A DNA stretch of 64,000 nucleotides from an uncultured Mediterraneibacter sp. (GTDB lineage Bacteria > Bacillota > Clostridia > Lachnospirales > Lachnospiraceae): positions 91,308 to 155,307 of the forward strand of contig CALWMN010000007.1 in the NCBI GenBank assembly GCA_944381935.1. Reading direction: 5' to 3'. This document shows, piece after piece, positions 42,588 to 51,652 of the stretch (position 1 is the first letter of the stretch; each line of letters opens with the position of its first letter). A model generated the notes under the pieces. That model made no database searches and was not told the origin of the DNA. It worked only from the letters and a program-made list of their open reading frames with translations. Position numbers and translations under genes: made by a program.

Positions 42588-44174
42588 TCATTCAAAAATC
42601 AACCATGAGAGCGGGAGAACCGCCAGGAAAATGAGGGTCAGCACAATGCACAGAAGTATCCGGAACGGTTTCTTAAGCCGGCAGAATCCGCCGCCCCATA
42701 TGGGGGCGAGACAATACAGGAAGGCACATCCGAACAGGGCGACAGCGGCAGAGCCTCCCACGTAGATACGTCCATCCAGATTCAGGAAGTAACCGCTGTA
42801 GTCCCAGGGGGCAGTTCCGGTCAGCAGCTCCAGAATACAGCTTGCAGAATATTCCAGAACACTGTAAATTGCAAAATTTGCAAGGAATACATACACCGGG
42901 TTGCGCGCAAGGCGCTTTACGAGCAGAAGAATGAGCGTGCCATAGACGCCATAGAGGGGAAGCCATGTTCCGAACAGGAAGGAAACCCCCTCCAGGCTCC
43001 CGTTTGCCAAAAGCTGTATCACCGCTTCCACCAGCCAGCCAAAAATAGAAAAAGCGTGGAAGAGGAATATAAGCGACGTCAGGCCATATTTCCGAGAAGG
43101 ATCAAGGGCAGGCTTTACTGCCCTGACAGATGGCTGCACAGAGAAGAGAAACCTGGGATACTGCTCCGGGGCAAAATATGAGATCTTTGTGTAGGGACCG
43201 TTTGAGTCGTCATAGAGCGCTTTGCTTATCAGCAGTTCATCCTCGGATGGGACATGCTCTAGGTAGGAATCATTGAGGTGTTCATAGCGCGCCGAACGGG
43301 AGAGTACATAGTTCCTGCGCAGCTCCCGGTAAAGTTCCGCTTCACAGCCGGTCATATAGGGATTTACATACAGGACATCCAGTACGCCGAGAGTGAGAAG
43401 GGAAAGCACTTTCCATCCGAACAAGGAAAGCTGCAGCAGAAACAGCCTCCATTTGTTGTGCTGCATAAGCTGCCTGGAGAGGAAAAAGGCATTTTTTCTG
43501 CTGATCCTGGGATTTTCTGCGATGATATAAGGAATCATAATATACTCATAGTGCTTGATGACGCCGCCTATAATTGTCAGATTCCACAAAAACTGGAAAA
43601 AAGACCGGCAGAACATAACCCATGCGGGGTTTTTAAGACAGCGGAGCCTGTATAAGAAGAAAACGGTGGAGACGGTCGTCTGTTTATAGCTGTGGGTTTC
43701 AAGAAAGAAACGTTTCTCCCCGACTATGATGATATTCCGGATAAAAAACTGATAGACAAAGGAGATCAGTACGCCCAGAATAAGCAGCACTGTAGAAATA
43801 TGCCAGTTCTCGCTGAGGAAATTGTTCACCGCCCGCAGAATAGAGAAAAAGGCGGAGACGCTGGTGGAGGTCAGATCAACGACAAGACCGGCGACCGAAG
43901 AGTCGGAGGAACGGAAAAAATCGGATACAGCTGTGTCGCGGAAAAAATGCGCAGCGATATCAGATACCAGTTCAGAGTTGGCAAATTCCGGCGAAAACGG
44001 CGCACTGACCTGTCTGTCAATGGATGGAATGGAAGCCTGGGAACCCAGAAATGTCATGGAGGTGGGGTAAGCTCCGGCAAGCATGGCAGCGAGAAAGCAG
44101 ACGGAGATTACCCTCCAGTAATTTGTTCTTAATAATGTGCGGGCTTTTTGTTTAAGTGTTTTTCTTTTCCACAT
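42588..44174 (-). CDS. DUF975 / ABC_trans_CmpB fusion membrane protein
   Basis: 528 residues in two membrane modules. The N-terminal half (about 1-300) matches DUF975: KRKTLKQKARTLLRTNYWRV, a large polar loop after the first helix, FFLYRLRCLKNPAWVM, and YEYIMIPYIIAENPRISRK with RLFLLQLSLFGWKVLSLLTL. The C-terminal part (about 375-525) fits the CmpB-type family: FHAFSIFGWLVEAVIQLLAN, FLFGTWLPLYGVYGTLILLL, ASCILELLTGTAPWDYSG. The two usually occur as separate proteins. Function is unknown; about nine membrane segments in total. Monocistronic between arcC and the efflux operon. Confidence 0.8.
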   Translation of the reverse strand: MWKRKTLKQKARTLLRTNYWRVISVCFLAAMLAGAYPTSMTFLGSQASIPSIDRQVSAPFSPEFANSELVSDIAAHFFRDTAVSDFFRSSDSSVAGLVVDLTSTSVSAFFSILRAVNNFLSENWHISTVLLILGVLISFVYQFFIRNIIIVGEKRFFLETHSYKQTTVSTVFFLYRLRCLKNPAWVMFCRSFFQFLWNLTIIGGVIKHYEYIMIPYIIAENPRISRKNAFFLSRQLMQHNKWRLFLLQLSLFGWKVLSLLTLGVLDVLYVNPYMTGCEAELYRELRRNYVLSRSARYEHLNDSYLEHVPSEDELLISKALYDDSNGPYTKISYFAPEQYPRFLFSVQPSVRAVKPALDPSRKYGLTSLIFLFHAFSIFGWLVEAVIQLLANGSLEGVSFLFGTWLPLYGVYGTLILLLVKRLARNPVYVFLANFAIYSVLEYSASCILELLTGTAPWDYSGYFLNLDGRIYVGGSAAVALFGCAFLYCLAPIWGGGFCRLKKPFRILLCIVLTLIFLAVLPLSWLIFE

Positions 44175-44271
44175 GGTTCTGTCTCCTGTAATCCCCGATG
44201 ATGATATATTATAAGATAGAAAACCGGGTTTTGCAATCTGCCAGATGAGACGTGCGGGAAGAAAGATGAGA

Positions 44272-44319
44272 GCGGGGATGGGAGCGCACCTCTTTTACAA
44301 AGCGTGCTCCCATCCCCGC
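44272..44319. terminator. GC-rich hairpin ending the efflux operon
   Basis: GCGGGGATGGGAGC at 44272-44285 pairs perfectly with 44306-44319. No T-tract, but the stem is very strong and lies 27 bp after the last stop of the minus-strand operon. Confidence 0.6.
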
Positions 44320-44346
44320 CTGCAGTGTGTCATCCTTTGGCAGAAA

Positions 44347-44721
44347 TTATTCAGACTGATACCATCCCCACATATACAGGATCGGAAGGATCAGGCTTAA
44401 GATAGACAGTGCGGAGAATCCTGATGTGACAGTTGAGTAGACAAGCTCTGCCACGATCATCACGCACCAGATGGCTCCGATGATAAGTACGGATTGTTTT
44501 GATTTGTACATAACGCCGATGATACCTGCGGCGAGTTCAACGCATGCCGCGATCAGTGCAAAGACATAGTAGGGCGTAGCCGGCGGAGTCATTCCCAGCA
44601 TCTCATAGGAAGCTGTCATAACATCCTGCATGGCAAAGGCGAAGAGACCGCTCAGAACAGCCAGGGCGCCAAAGACAATGACGATAATAGATACAACGTG
44701 TAACAGTTTGCTTTTTCTCAT
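44347..44721 (-). CDS. Small four-helix membrane protein of the efflux operon
   Basis: I do not recognise this 124-residue protein beyond its shape: four hydrophobic segments (LLHVVSIIVIVFGALAVLSG, YYVFALIAACVELAAGIIG, VLIIGAIWCVMIVAELVYS, ALSILSLILPILYMWGW), with the tail YQSE. The pattern resembles small DoxX/YtxH-sized integral proteins. ATG 44721 follows GAGGAGG by eight bases; the open frame to 44763 has no ribosome site. It lies 60 bp behind the ABC permease and is probably the last gene of that operon. Confidence 0.75.
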   Translation of the reverse strand: MRKSKLLHVVSIIVIVFGALAVLSGLFAFAMQDVMTASYEMLGMTPPATPYYVFALIAACVELAAGIIGVMYKSKQSVLIIGAIWCVMIVAELVYSTVTSGFSALSILSLILPILYMWGWYQSE

Positions 44722-44781
44722 AGGATATTCCTCCTCATAAATAATGGATATAATATCAGGCATCAGCCTGATAAGAGTATA

Positions 44782-46020
44782 TCACATTCTTCTCAAAGCT
44801 TCAATCGGACTTAACCGGGCAGCTTTTCTTGCAGGATAAATCCCGAAAATAATGCCTACCCCGCAGGAAAACAACGTGGCAATGATCACGGCAGGAAGGG
44901 AGAGGGATGCCCTGATTCCTCCGACTTCCAGTGCGCTGATCAGTGCCGTAAAGCCGCCTCCCAGGAGGATTCCGATGACCCCGCCCATGCCGGAGATAAT
45001 CGCGGACTCACACAAAAACTGCGCGATGATGGAGCCGGTCTTTGCGCCGAGAGCCTTGCGTATGCCGATCTCTCTCGTGCGCTCAGTGACAGAAACAAGC
45101 ATAATGTTCATGACGCCGATTCCTCCGACGACAAGGGAGATGGCAGCGACAAGCGCCACAAATGCTGTGACTCCGTCCATGATTGCCCCGAGCATATCGG
45201 AGAGGTCAACAGGACGCTGCTGCATGAACGGGCTGTCCCCCAGATCCTGATGCCTGGAGTTTAAGATCCGCACCGCGACTGCAGCGACATGTGAGGTGGC
45301 GTCGCTTTCCCTTGCGGTAAGGGACACGGAAGAGAACCCCTCGATGGGTGCGCCGAATGATTCTGAAAGGGTATAGGGTACCTCGATGGAGATGGATTCC
45401 GGCATACCCATTGCCTGGTAAGTCGCTTCGACCTCCAGCATGTCATCGGAGGTCTCCCGTATGCCAACGACGGTTATATCCTGAATCCCGCTGTCGATCG
45501 CCAGTTCAAAGCTCATGCCGACGACATTTGTGTTTCCGAAAAGGTACATGGCAGTCAGTTCGTCGATCACGCAGACCGGGTTGGAGTTTGCCAGGTCGTT
45601 CTCCGTAAAGTAACTTCCTTTGACAAGCGGGGATACATACTGTGCATTGGAATAATCCGGCGTCGTCATTGTGACATAGGCGTCGAATGTGCCTTTCCTT
45701 GTCGTGCATTTTCCCGACATCATGACAGAAGCGTTTACATTTTCGACAGTCTCGCTCAGAGATGTCTTCAGGAAAGCGATATCGTCTCCTGTGATGACTT
45801 CTGTGTCAGTTACTTCCTCTGTGTTTGTCTGGACGGTCACGGTGTTGGTCTGCTGGTTTGCGGCATCCACTACATCGTTTCTCAGTCCGTTTCCGATCGA
45901 GACGATTGTCACGACAGAGGTGATCCCGATGATAATTCCCAGCATGGTAAGAAAGGAGCGCCCTTTGTTGGAGCGGATGTTATCCAGCGCCATTTTGATG
46001 TATTCAAGAAACTGTCCCAT
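44782..46020 (-). CDS. ABC transporter permease, MacB type
   Basis: A 412-residue FtsX/MacB-fold permease. The first helix lies within [21 protein letters not shown] periplasmic-core-like domain spans residues 45-270. Three more helices follow, with the FtsX signature [20 protein letters not shown] and [20 protein letters not shown], and a last helix ending in [18 protein letters not shown]. It works with the adaptor and ATPase encoded upstream as a MacAB-like mechanotransmission pump for peptides, drugs or lipids. It starts 23 bp after the adaptor gene. Confidence 0.93.
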   Translation of the reverse strand: MGQFLEYIKMALDNIRSNKGRSFLTMLGIIIGITSVVTIVSIGNGLRNDVVDAANQQTNTVTVQTNTEEVTDTEVITGDDIAFLKTSLSETVENVNASVMMSGKCTTRKGTFDAYVTMTTPDYSNAQYVSPLVKGSYFTENDLANSNPVCVIDELTAMYLFGNTNVVGMSFELAIDSGIQDITVVGIRETSDDMLEVEATYQAMGMPESISIEVPYTLSESFGAPIEGFSSVSLTARESDATSHVAAVAVRILNSRHQDLGDSPFMQQRPVDLSDMLGAIMDGVTAFVALVAAISLVVGGIGVMNIMLVSVTERTREIGIRKALGAKTGSIIAQFLCESAIISGMGGVIGILLGGGFTALISALEVGGIRASLSLPAVIIATLFSCGVGIIFGIYPARKAARLSPIEALRRM

Positions 46021-46043
46021 ATGTCAACCTCTCTTCCCGGAAC

Positions 46044-47771
46044 TTAGTTGCTGCTGCCTGCCTGATTCGGGATTGCCCTCATCCCGGCTTCGATATCCAC
46101 GTTCAGGTCATTTACCACCAGGTCCCCCTCATCCAGTCCGCTTATGACCTCGATCTGTGTTGTGGAGGCCGTTCCCAGCTCGACAGGCTTTTCCTTTACG
46201 ACTCCGTCTTCAATGACATAGACGAAATCACCGTCCGTGGAAGCGTTGACCGCTTCGGTCGGCACAAGGAGAACATCTTTCGATTCGGCTACCGTCATCC
46301 GGACCTTTGCGGTGGCCCCGATGCAGATATTTTCATCCGGGTTGTTGATATGGATCTGGGCGCCGATCACAGAGGAGCCTTTCTCATTCAGGACCGCTAT
46401 TTTGTCCACGTTTGTCAGGGTGCCCTCATAGGTGTTCTCGCCTACGGTGATGGAGGCAGGGGTGCCGGTCTTCATCTTTGCGTAGTCGTCAGGGGAGATC
46501 TGGATCTTTACACGGACCTTGTCGGTACTGGCAATGGAGAAGAGGGCCCCGCCCTGTGCTGCCGTATTGGTCTGAAGGGGGTCAACGGACGCGATGACGC
46601 CGTCCATGTCGGCTTTCATCCCCTCTTTTCCCTTTTCAAGCAGCTCTTCCGGGGTGAGTGCGGCAAGCTCTGCAAGGTTATCGCTGATGTCCAGGTTCTC
46701 AAACTCGGCGGAAGTCATGCCGGAATCCGCTGCGGGCGTGCCGGCAGCCTGGTATGCCGCCTGCCACTCGGCGTACTTGGCGTCATACTGTGCCTTTAAT
46801 TCTGCATATCCGGCGTCATCCACGTCCGGGGCAGCGGAGGAGAGCGTTTCAAGCTCGGCATTGGCGCTGTCTATGGCTGCCTGTGCCTCATTGCGCTCTT
46901 CCACAGCAGCGTCATACTCCTCAAAAACGTCGACGAGATTCTGCTGTTCCTCTGTCCTCTGACCCTCCGGGATAAGTTTGGCGGCGTCGTAATCGGGGCG
47001 TTTGCCGGCGTATCCGGCATCGGTGGAGTCGATGATGGACTGGTTGGCTGTCACGACCGGCTGATTCTGTGCGATGATGCCATTGAGCTCCTCGATGCGG
47101 CTCTGTGCAGCCTGCGCCGCTGCTCCGGCGTCTGCAATGTTTGCCTGATACTGGGCATAAGCCTCGTCCACCTGGGCTGCCAGGGAGTTGACTTCCTCCG
47201 CGAGGGCGTTCGCCTGCTCGGCAGCCTGGGCGGACGCCGCGTTTGCCGCTTCAATTGCCTTCGCATTCTGTGCCTTCGCTGCCCTGGAGTTATTGAGGCT
47301 CGACTGCAGGTTAAGCTGCGCCTGTTTGTTGTCCCGTTCCAGGTTCGTCGTATCGAAGGTGATCAGAAGATCGCCGGACTTGACGGTCTGTCCGACCACA
47401 GCCTTACATTCCTTGATCGGAGCTGTGACAGGCGAATAATAGATCTTTGTATTTTCGCTTTCGATCGTCCCGTTTGAATTATAGGTCTCCTGTACGGTTC
47501 CCCTGGACACCGCCACAACATCCAGAACCGTACCGGATGTATTTTCCTTCCCGCCGGCAAGAAGGGAGAGACCCCAGGCACCGGCGATGACTACGAGCAG
47601 TACCGGGATGATCACCCATGCGGGCAGTTTCTTTTTCTGCTTTTTCCGGGGAGATCTGCTGGATTTTCCGGGGATGTCGTCTGCATCTTCGTCCGGGAGA
47701 CGCTCCGGCTCCAGAACCTCCGTCAGATTCTCTGTTTCGTTGTGGACCGCTTTTTTCTTCTTGGAAAGCAT
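46044..47771 (-). CDS. MacA/HlyD-type adaptor protein
   Basis: A 575-residue membrane-fusion-type protein. It has a basic cytoplasmic tail (EKKQKKK-like KKQKKKLPAW), one anchor (VIIPVLLVVIAGAWGLSLL), then a barrel strand, a very long Ala/Gln/Glu-rich coiled-coil hairpin (residues about 140-330), and the lipoyl/beta-barrel end (VRVKIQISPDDYAKMKTGTP, LVPTEAVNASTDGDFVYVIE, VISGLDEGDLVVNDLN). The coiled coil is much longer than in E. coli MacA. The anchor shows that it bridges the membrane and cell wall in a Gram-positive pump. The ATPase gene is 71 bp upstream. Confidence 0.9.
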   Translation of the reverse strand: MLSKKKKAVHNETENLTEVLEPERLPDEDADDIPGKSSRSPRKKQKKKLPAWVIIPVLLVVIAGAWGLSLLAGGKENTSGTVLDVVAVSRGTVQETYNSNGTIESENTKIYYSPVTAPIKECKAVVGQTVKSGDLLITFDTTNLERDNKQAQLNLQSSLNNSRAAKAQNAKAIEAANAASAQAAEQANALAEEVNSLAAQVDEAYAQYQANIADAGAAAQAAQSRIEELNGIIAQNQPVVTANQSIIDSTDAGYAGKRPDYDAAKLIPEGQRTEEQQNLVDVFEEYDAAVEERNEAQAAIDSANAELETLSSAAPDVDDAGYAELKAQYDAKYAEWQAAYQAAGTPAADSGMTSAEFENLDISDNLAELAALTPEELLEKGKEGMKADMDGVIASVDPLQTNTAAQGGALFSIASTDKVRVKIQISPDDYAKMKTGTPASITVGENTYEGTLTNVDKIAVLNEKGSSVIGAQIHINNPDENICIGATAKVRMTVAESKDVLLVPTEAVNASTDGDFVYVIEDGVVKEKPVELGTASTTQIEVISGLDEGDLVVNDLNVDIEAGMRAIPNQAGSSN

Positions 47772-47842
47772 TGCAAGTATCCTCTCTTCCTTATGATATA
47801 GTTCATACTGTATGTACTGAGGACGGATTCAGATAGAATCCG

Positions 47843-48535
47843 TCATTCTTCCGACAGGCTGCTGTCGGATTCGATACGGCCGTCCATGATGCGGATGACC
47901 CTGCCTGCCTGACGGGCGATATCATCGTCATGGGTGATGACGATAACGGTCCGTCCGTTTTTGTGAAGGCCCTTCAGGATATCCATGATCTCTACGGTAG
48001 AGTGGCTGTCCAGATTGCCGGTGGGTTCGTCCGCAAGGATGATGGGCGGCTGTGCGGCAATTGCCCTTGCGACTGCCACTCTCTGCTGCTGCCCGCCGGA
48101 CAGCTCGTTCGGCCTGTGCTTCATCCGTCTGCCAAGCCCGACCTTGTTCAGTGCCTGCACTGCGATCCTGTGCCGCTTCTGCCTGCCGATCCCGCGATAG
48201 ATCAGCGGAAGTTCCACGTTGCCTACGGCGTCAAGGTTGGCAATCAGGTTGAACCCCTGGAAGATGAAACCGATCTTCTTGTTGCGGATTTCGGAGAGCT
48301 GATTGTCGGACAGGCGGGAGACATCCCTGCCGTCCAGATAATAGTGGCCCGATGTGGGTGTGTCCAGGCAGCCAAGCATGTTCATCAGCGTGGACTTGCC
48401 GGAACCGGAATGCCCTACAATGGCGACGAACTCGCCACGCTGTATCTCAAGAGTGACGCCGTCAAGCGCCCGGACCTCGTTCTCACCGGGATTATAGACC
48501 TTATGGATATCCTCGACTCTGATGAGTGGTTCCAT
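47843..48535 (-). CDS. ABC transporter ATP-binding protein, MacB/LolD type
   Basis: A 230-residue ATPase: Walker A GHSGSGKSTLMNMLG, Q-loop FIFQGFNLI, signature ELSGGQQQRVAVARAI, Walker B IILADEPTGNLDS, and H-loop VITHDDD. The opening LIRVEDIHKVYNPGENEVRA and the pattern of spacing are those of the MacB/LolD/FtsE class. It heads a four-gene operon (ATPase, adaptor, permease, small membrane protein). Its control region contains a perfect dyad at 48560. Confidence 0.93.
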   Translation of the reverse strand: MEPLIRVEDIHKVYNPGENEVRALDGVTLEIQRGEFVAIVGHSGSGKSTLMNMLGCLDTPTSGHYYLDGRDVSRLSDNQLSEIRNKKIGFIFQGFNLIANLDAVGNVELPLIYRGIGRQKRHRIAVQALNKVGLGRRMKHRPNELSGGQQQRVAVARAIAAQPPIILADEPTGNLDSHSTVEIMDILKGLHKNGRTVIVITHDDDIARQAGRVIRIMDGRIESDSSLSEE

Positions 48536-48559
48536 GATATATCTCCTTCTGAAATATGA

Positions 48560-48581
48560 TTGTATTAGTCAAATAATACAA
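48560..48581. promoter_or_regulatory. Operator-like palindrome upstream of the efflux operon
   Basis: TTGTATTA-N6-TAATACAA, a perfect 8-bp dyad starting 25 bp before the ATPase start. It is probably the binding site of a repressor not encoded in the window. Confidence 0.5.
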
Positions 48582-48634
48582 TACAGTCCAAAAAGAAAAA
48601 AGTCAATAGTTTTCGTCTGTATCCTAAAAGTGGT

Positions 48635-49009
48635 TTAAGGGTGCAGGGCTTCGTGCTCCCTGCGGATTTCCTCGAAACAGTCCGGGGCAGTCCATTCACA
48701 GTTCGTCGGAGTGAGGACCGCCTTATAGGGGAAGGGACCGGCTCCGCATTTGCGCAGGGCAGCAAGAGCCTGGTTGAGCCGGCTGTCGTCAAAGAAGCAG
48801 AAGACAAACAGGGTGCCTGGAAGCTCTTCCCCTTCATAAGAGCCGCCAGCAGGTTCCATATCTTTGATTCCTGCAAGGACCCCGAGAGGCTGGTGGTAGT
48901 TCTCAAGATCGATCCGCCTGAGGCGGACGTGGAGAGGAAACAGAGCCATTTCAACCTTTATGAGCTGCTCCTTTTTTGGGGCGTTAAAAAGCAAAATCGT
49001 TTCTTTCAT
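48635..49009 (-). CDS. DUF3783 domain protein
   Basis: A 124-residue cytoplasmic protein. It opens ETILLFNAPKKEQLIKVEMA and ends with a region typical of DUF3783 (FVFCFFDDSRLNQALAALRK and PYKAVLTPTNCEWT). Its function is unknown; no enzyme motif or membrane segment is visible. It precedes the efflux operon on the same strand by 100 bp but has the palindromic control region in between, so separate transcripts are likely. Confidence 0.75.
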   Translation of the reverse strand: MKETILLFNAPKKEQLIKVEMALFPLHVRLRRIDLENYHQPLGVLAGIKDMEPAGGSYEGEELPGTLFVFCFFDDSRLNQALAALRKCGAGPFPYKAVLTPTNCEWTAPDCFEEIRREHEALHP

Positions 49010-49185
49010 GATAAGATCTCCTGTTTCATAATTATCTGGGTACTATTTTAGCCTGTATCCTGTAAAAAGGGAAGGGCATATTTCAAAAGGCTCCGGATCC
49101 TTCGCGCAAAGCGCATGCACAGATTCGGATATTGTACATATAATAAAAGCAAGAGCGGGCGCGTACAGCGCGGGGAGGATTTCCG

Positions 49186-49440
49186 GTGAGGATCTGCGAG
49201 CTTCGGGACAAAGAGGTCATCAATATCTGTACCGGCAGAAGGCTTGGCTGTGCCATTGATGTGGAGATTAATGTCTGCGACGGCGTCGTGGAGGCGATCA
49301 TAGTGCCCGGTCCGGGGAAGATCTGCGGATTCCTCGGGACAGACTGTGAATATGTGATCCCCTTCCCCTGTATCCGCAAAATCGGGCCGGATATTATACT
49401 GGTAGAAATACAGGAAGAAAAGTTTTTGCAAAAGTTCTAG
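49186..49440 (+). CDS. YlmC/YmxH family sporulation protein
   Basis: An 84-residue PRC-barrel protein: MRICELRDKEVINICTGRRL, then DVEINVCDGVVEAIIVPGPG, and IRKIGPDIILVEI at the end. Members are conserved in spore formers and named for sporulation, with unclear biochemistry. It uses a GTG start, with GGGGAGG about ten bases upstream. It is placed directly before nrdR, whose promoter overlaps its last codons. Confidence 0.88.
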   Translation: MRICELRDKEVINICTGRRLGCAIDVEINVCDGVVEAIIVPGPGKICGFLGTDCEYVIPFPCIRKIGPDIILVEIQEEKFLQKF

Positions 49441-49454
49441 TTATTGTGTATAAT
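49426..49454 (+). promoter_or_regulatory. Promoter of nrdR
   Basis: TTGCAA at 49426-49431 and TATAAT at 49449-49454, 17-bp spacer, starting inside the preceding gene and 33 bp before the nrdR ATG. Confidence 0.6.
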
Positions 49455-49486
49455 TAAGGCAATTTAGAGAAAGGCGGGAATAGCAT

Positions 49487-49936
49487 ATGAAATGTCCGTA
49501 TTGTGGAAACCAGGATACAAGGGTGATTGATTCACGGCCAGCGGAGGACAAGAGTTCGATCCGCAGGAGGCGTTCCTGCGACGAGTGTGGAAGAAGGTTC
49601 ACTACATACGAGAAAGTGGAGACGATCCCGCTGATTGTCATCAAGAAGGACAATAACCGGGAGCAGTACGAGAGGTCGAAGATCGAGCACGGTGTGCTCA
49701 GCGCATGTTACAAAAGACCGGTGCCGGCGGAGGCGATACAGAAGACGATCGATGCGATTGAGAGGGAAATCTTCAACCGGGAGGAGAAAGAGATCGCGAG
49801 CAGTGTGATCGGGGAGATCGTCATGGACAAGCTCAAGGATCTGGATCCCGTCGCATATGTCAGGTTTGCGTCAGTATACAGGGAGTTTAAGGATGCAAGC
49901 ACATTCATGGACGAGCTTAAGAAGTTCCTTCAATAA
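49487..49936 (+). CDS. nrdR: Transcriptional repressor NrdR
   Basis: The 149-residue nucleotide-sensing repressor of ribonucleotide reductase genes. The zinc ribbon is MKCPYCGNQDTRVIDSRP with RRRRSCDECGRRFTTYEKVE (four Cys), followed by the ATP-cone domain (VIKKDNNREQYERSKIEHGV to FASVYREFKD). Length and sequence are canonical. AGAAAGGCGGG precedes the ATG. The targets (nrd genes) are outside the window. Confidence 0.98.
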   Translation: MKCPYCGNQDTRVIDSRPAEDKSSIRRRRSCDECGRRFTTYEKVETIPLIVIKKDNNREQYERSKIEHGVLSACYKRPVPAEAIQKTIDAIEREIFNREEKEIASSVIGEIVMDKLKDLDPVAYVRFASVYREFKDASTFMDELKKFLQ

Positions 49937-49962
49937 AAAAGAAAACAGAAAGATAAGAGGGG

Positions 49963-50008
49963 CGTGCCGTGTACAGGAGATTTTTTCTCCCTGTGTGCGG
50001 CACGTTTT
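49963..50008 (+). terminator. Terminator after nrdR
   Basis: CGTGCCG at 49963-49969 pairs with CGGCACG at 49998-50004, with an inner CAGG-AGA/TCTCCCTG stem, followed by TTTT. Confidence 0.7.
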
Positions 50009-50092
50009 ACGGAAAGGCGGTTTCTTCGGTTCAGTGCAGGCCGGAGGATGCGATATGATGTTGAAATTCATAGCGGCAAAGGAGATATGAGA

Positions 50093-50833
50093 ATGAGAAC
50101 CTATAAGCTGACCATTGCGTATGACGGCACAAGATATCAGGGATGGCAGCGTCAGGCCAATACAAAGAATACAATACAGGGAATCCTGGAACGCCGGATT
50201 TCGGAGGCGGCAGGGTATAGCGTAAGGGTGGATGGATCCGGGAGGACAGACGCCGGAGTCCACGCAGAATGTCAGGCGGCAAGTGTTGTGATGACGGGAA
50301 AGGTAGAGGAGAATTTTTTCCTGGGGAAGGTCAACGCGGCTCTGCCGGACGATATCCGCATCACGGGAGCCGGACTGGTGAAAAAAGGCTTCCACGCCCG
50401 GAAAAGTGCGGTTGGGAAGGTGTATGAATACAACATCGACACCGGGGAGAAGGCGGATGTCTTTGGCAGGAGGTACCGGTATCATTTTCCCCGTGAGCTG
50501 GACCTTCAAGCCATGCAGGAGGCAGCCGGGTATCTGACAGGAACCCATGAGTTTGACGCATACACGGATAAAAAAGATGAAAAGTCCACAAAGAGAACAA
50601 TTTATGCTATAATAGTCACCGGACAAGGCGGCAGGGTGAAGATCCGGTATGAAGGAAACGGATTTCTGTACCATATGGTAAGGATCCTAACGGGTACCCT
50701 GCTCGAAGTGGGGACAGGGCAGCGCAGCCCAAAAAGCACTGAAGATGCCCTGCGGTCACGGGACAGACAACAGGCGGGTTTTCTTGCTCCGGCAAGGGGA
50801 CTGCTTTTAAAAGAGGTGAGGTATAGCGAATGA
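50093..50833 (+). CDS. truA: tRNA pseudouridine synthase A
   Basis: A 246-residue enzyme that makes pseudouridine at tRNA positions 38-40. It opens [20 protein letters not shown], the catalytic Asp is in [16 protein letters not shown], and the closing [19 protein letters not shown] and [11 protein letters not shown] are standard. ATG 50093 is nine bases from AAAGGAG; ATG 50087 is too close to it. The open frame further upstream (from 49964) has no ribosome site. Its stop overlaps the start of the exonuclease gene (ATGA). Confidence 0.97.
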   Translation: MRTYKLTIAYDGTRYQGWQRQANTKNTIQGILERRISEAAGYSVRVDGSGRTDAGVHAECQAASVVMTGKVEENFFLGKVNAALPDDIRITGAGLVKKGFHARKSAVGKVYEYNIDTGEKADVFGRRYRYHFPRELDLQAMQEAAGYLTGTHEFDAYTDKKDEKSTKRTIYAIIVTGQGGRVKIRYEGNGFLYHMVRILTGTLLEVGTGQRSPKSTEDALRSRDRQQAGFLAPARGLLLKEVRYSE

Positions 50834-51585
50834 AACTGATATCATGGAATGTAAACGGAATCCGCGCATGCGTCCAGAAGGGATTTCTGGATTTTTTCCG
50901 GGAGGCGGACGCGGATATCTTCTGTATCCAGGAGACGAAGATGCAGGAAGGGCAGCTTACGCTGGATCTGGAAGGCTATCATCAGTACTGGAACTATGCG
51001 GTAAGAAAAGGATACTCCGGGACTGCGGTTTTTACGAAAAAGGAACCGCTTTCTGTGGCTTACGGGATAGGAATTGAGGAGCATGACCAGGAAGGACGTG
51101 TCATCACGTGTGAATTTGAGGACTTCTATTTTGTCACGGTGTATACGCCGAACTCACAGAATGAACTGGCACGGCTGGATTACCGGATGAAGTGGGAGGA
51201 CGACTTCCGAGCTTATTTAAAAAGGCTGGACGAGACAAAGCCGGTCATCGTTACGGGAGATATGAACGTGGCGCACGAGGAGATCGACCTGAAGAATCCG
51301 AAGACGAACCGGAAAAACGCAGGCTTTACAGACGAGGAACGGCAGAAGTTTACGGAGCTGCTGGACGCAGGATTTGTCGATACTTTCCGGTACTTCTATC
51401 CGGATCAGACGGGGATCTATTCCTGGTGGTCCTACCGTTTCAGCGCCCGCGCGAAGAATGCGGGGTGGCGCATTGACTATTTCTGTGTGTCGGAGAGCTT
51501 AAAGGACAGGTTAAAAGACGCGAAAATCCTGACAGAGGTGATGGGATCGGACCACTGTCCGGTGGAACTGGACCTGAAGGGCTGA
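50830..51585 (+). CDS. xth: Exodeoxyribonuclease III / AP endonuclease
   Basis: A 251-residue DNA-repair nuclease of the exonuclease III/APE1 family, acting at abasic sites. The conserved blocks are [26 protein letters not shown] (metal Glu), [34 protein letters not shown] (Asp/Asn), and RIDYFCVSE with [11 protein letters not shown] (Asp-His). Translationally coupled to truA. Confidence 0.96.
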   Translation: MKLISWNVNGIRACVQKGFLDFFREADADIFCIQETKMQEGQLTLDLEGYHQYWNYAVRKGYSGTAVFTKKEPLSVAYGIGIEEHDQEGRVITCEFEDFYFVTVYTPNSQNELARLDYRMKWEDDFRAYLKRLDETKPVIVTGDMNVAHEEIDLKNPKTNRKNAGFTDEERQKFTELLDAGFVDTFRYFYPDQTGIYSWWSYRFSARAKNAGWRIDYFCVSESLKDRLKDAKILTEVMGSDHCPVELDLKG

Positions 51586-51652
51586 CGCGCGATGAAAGAA
51601 AGGAAAGCCGCAGTGCTGGAACGGGATTATTAAGTGGAAAGAAGGAATAACA

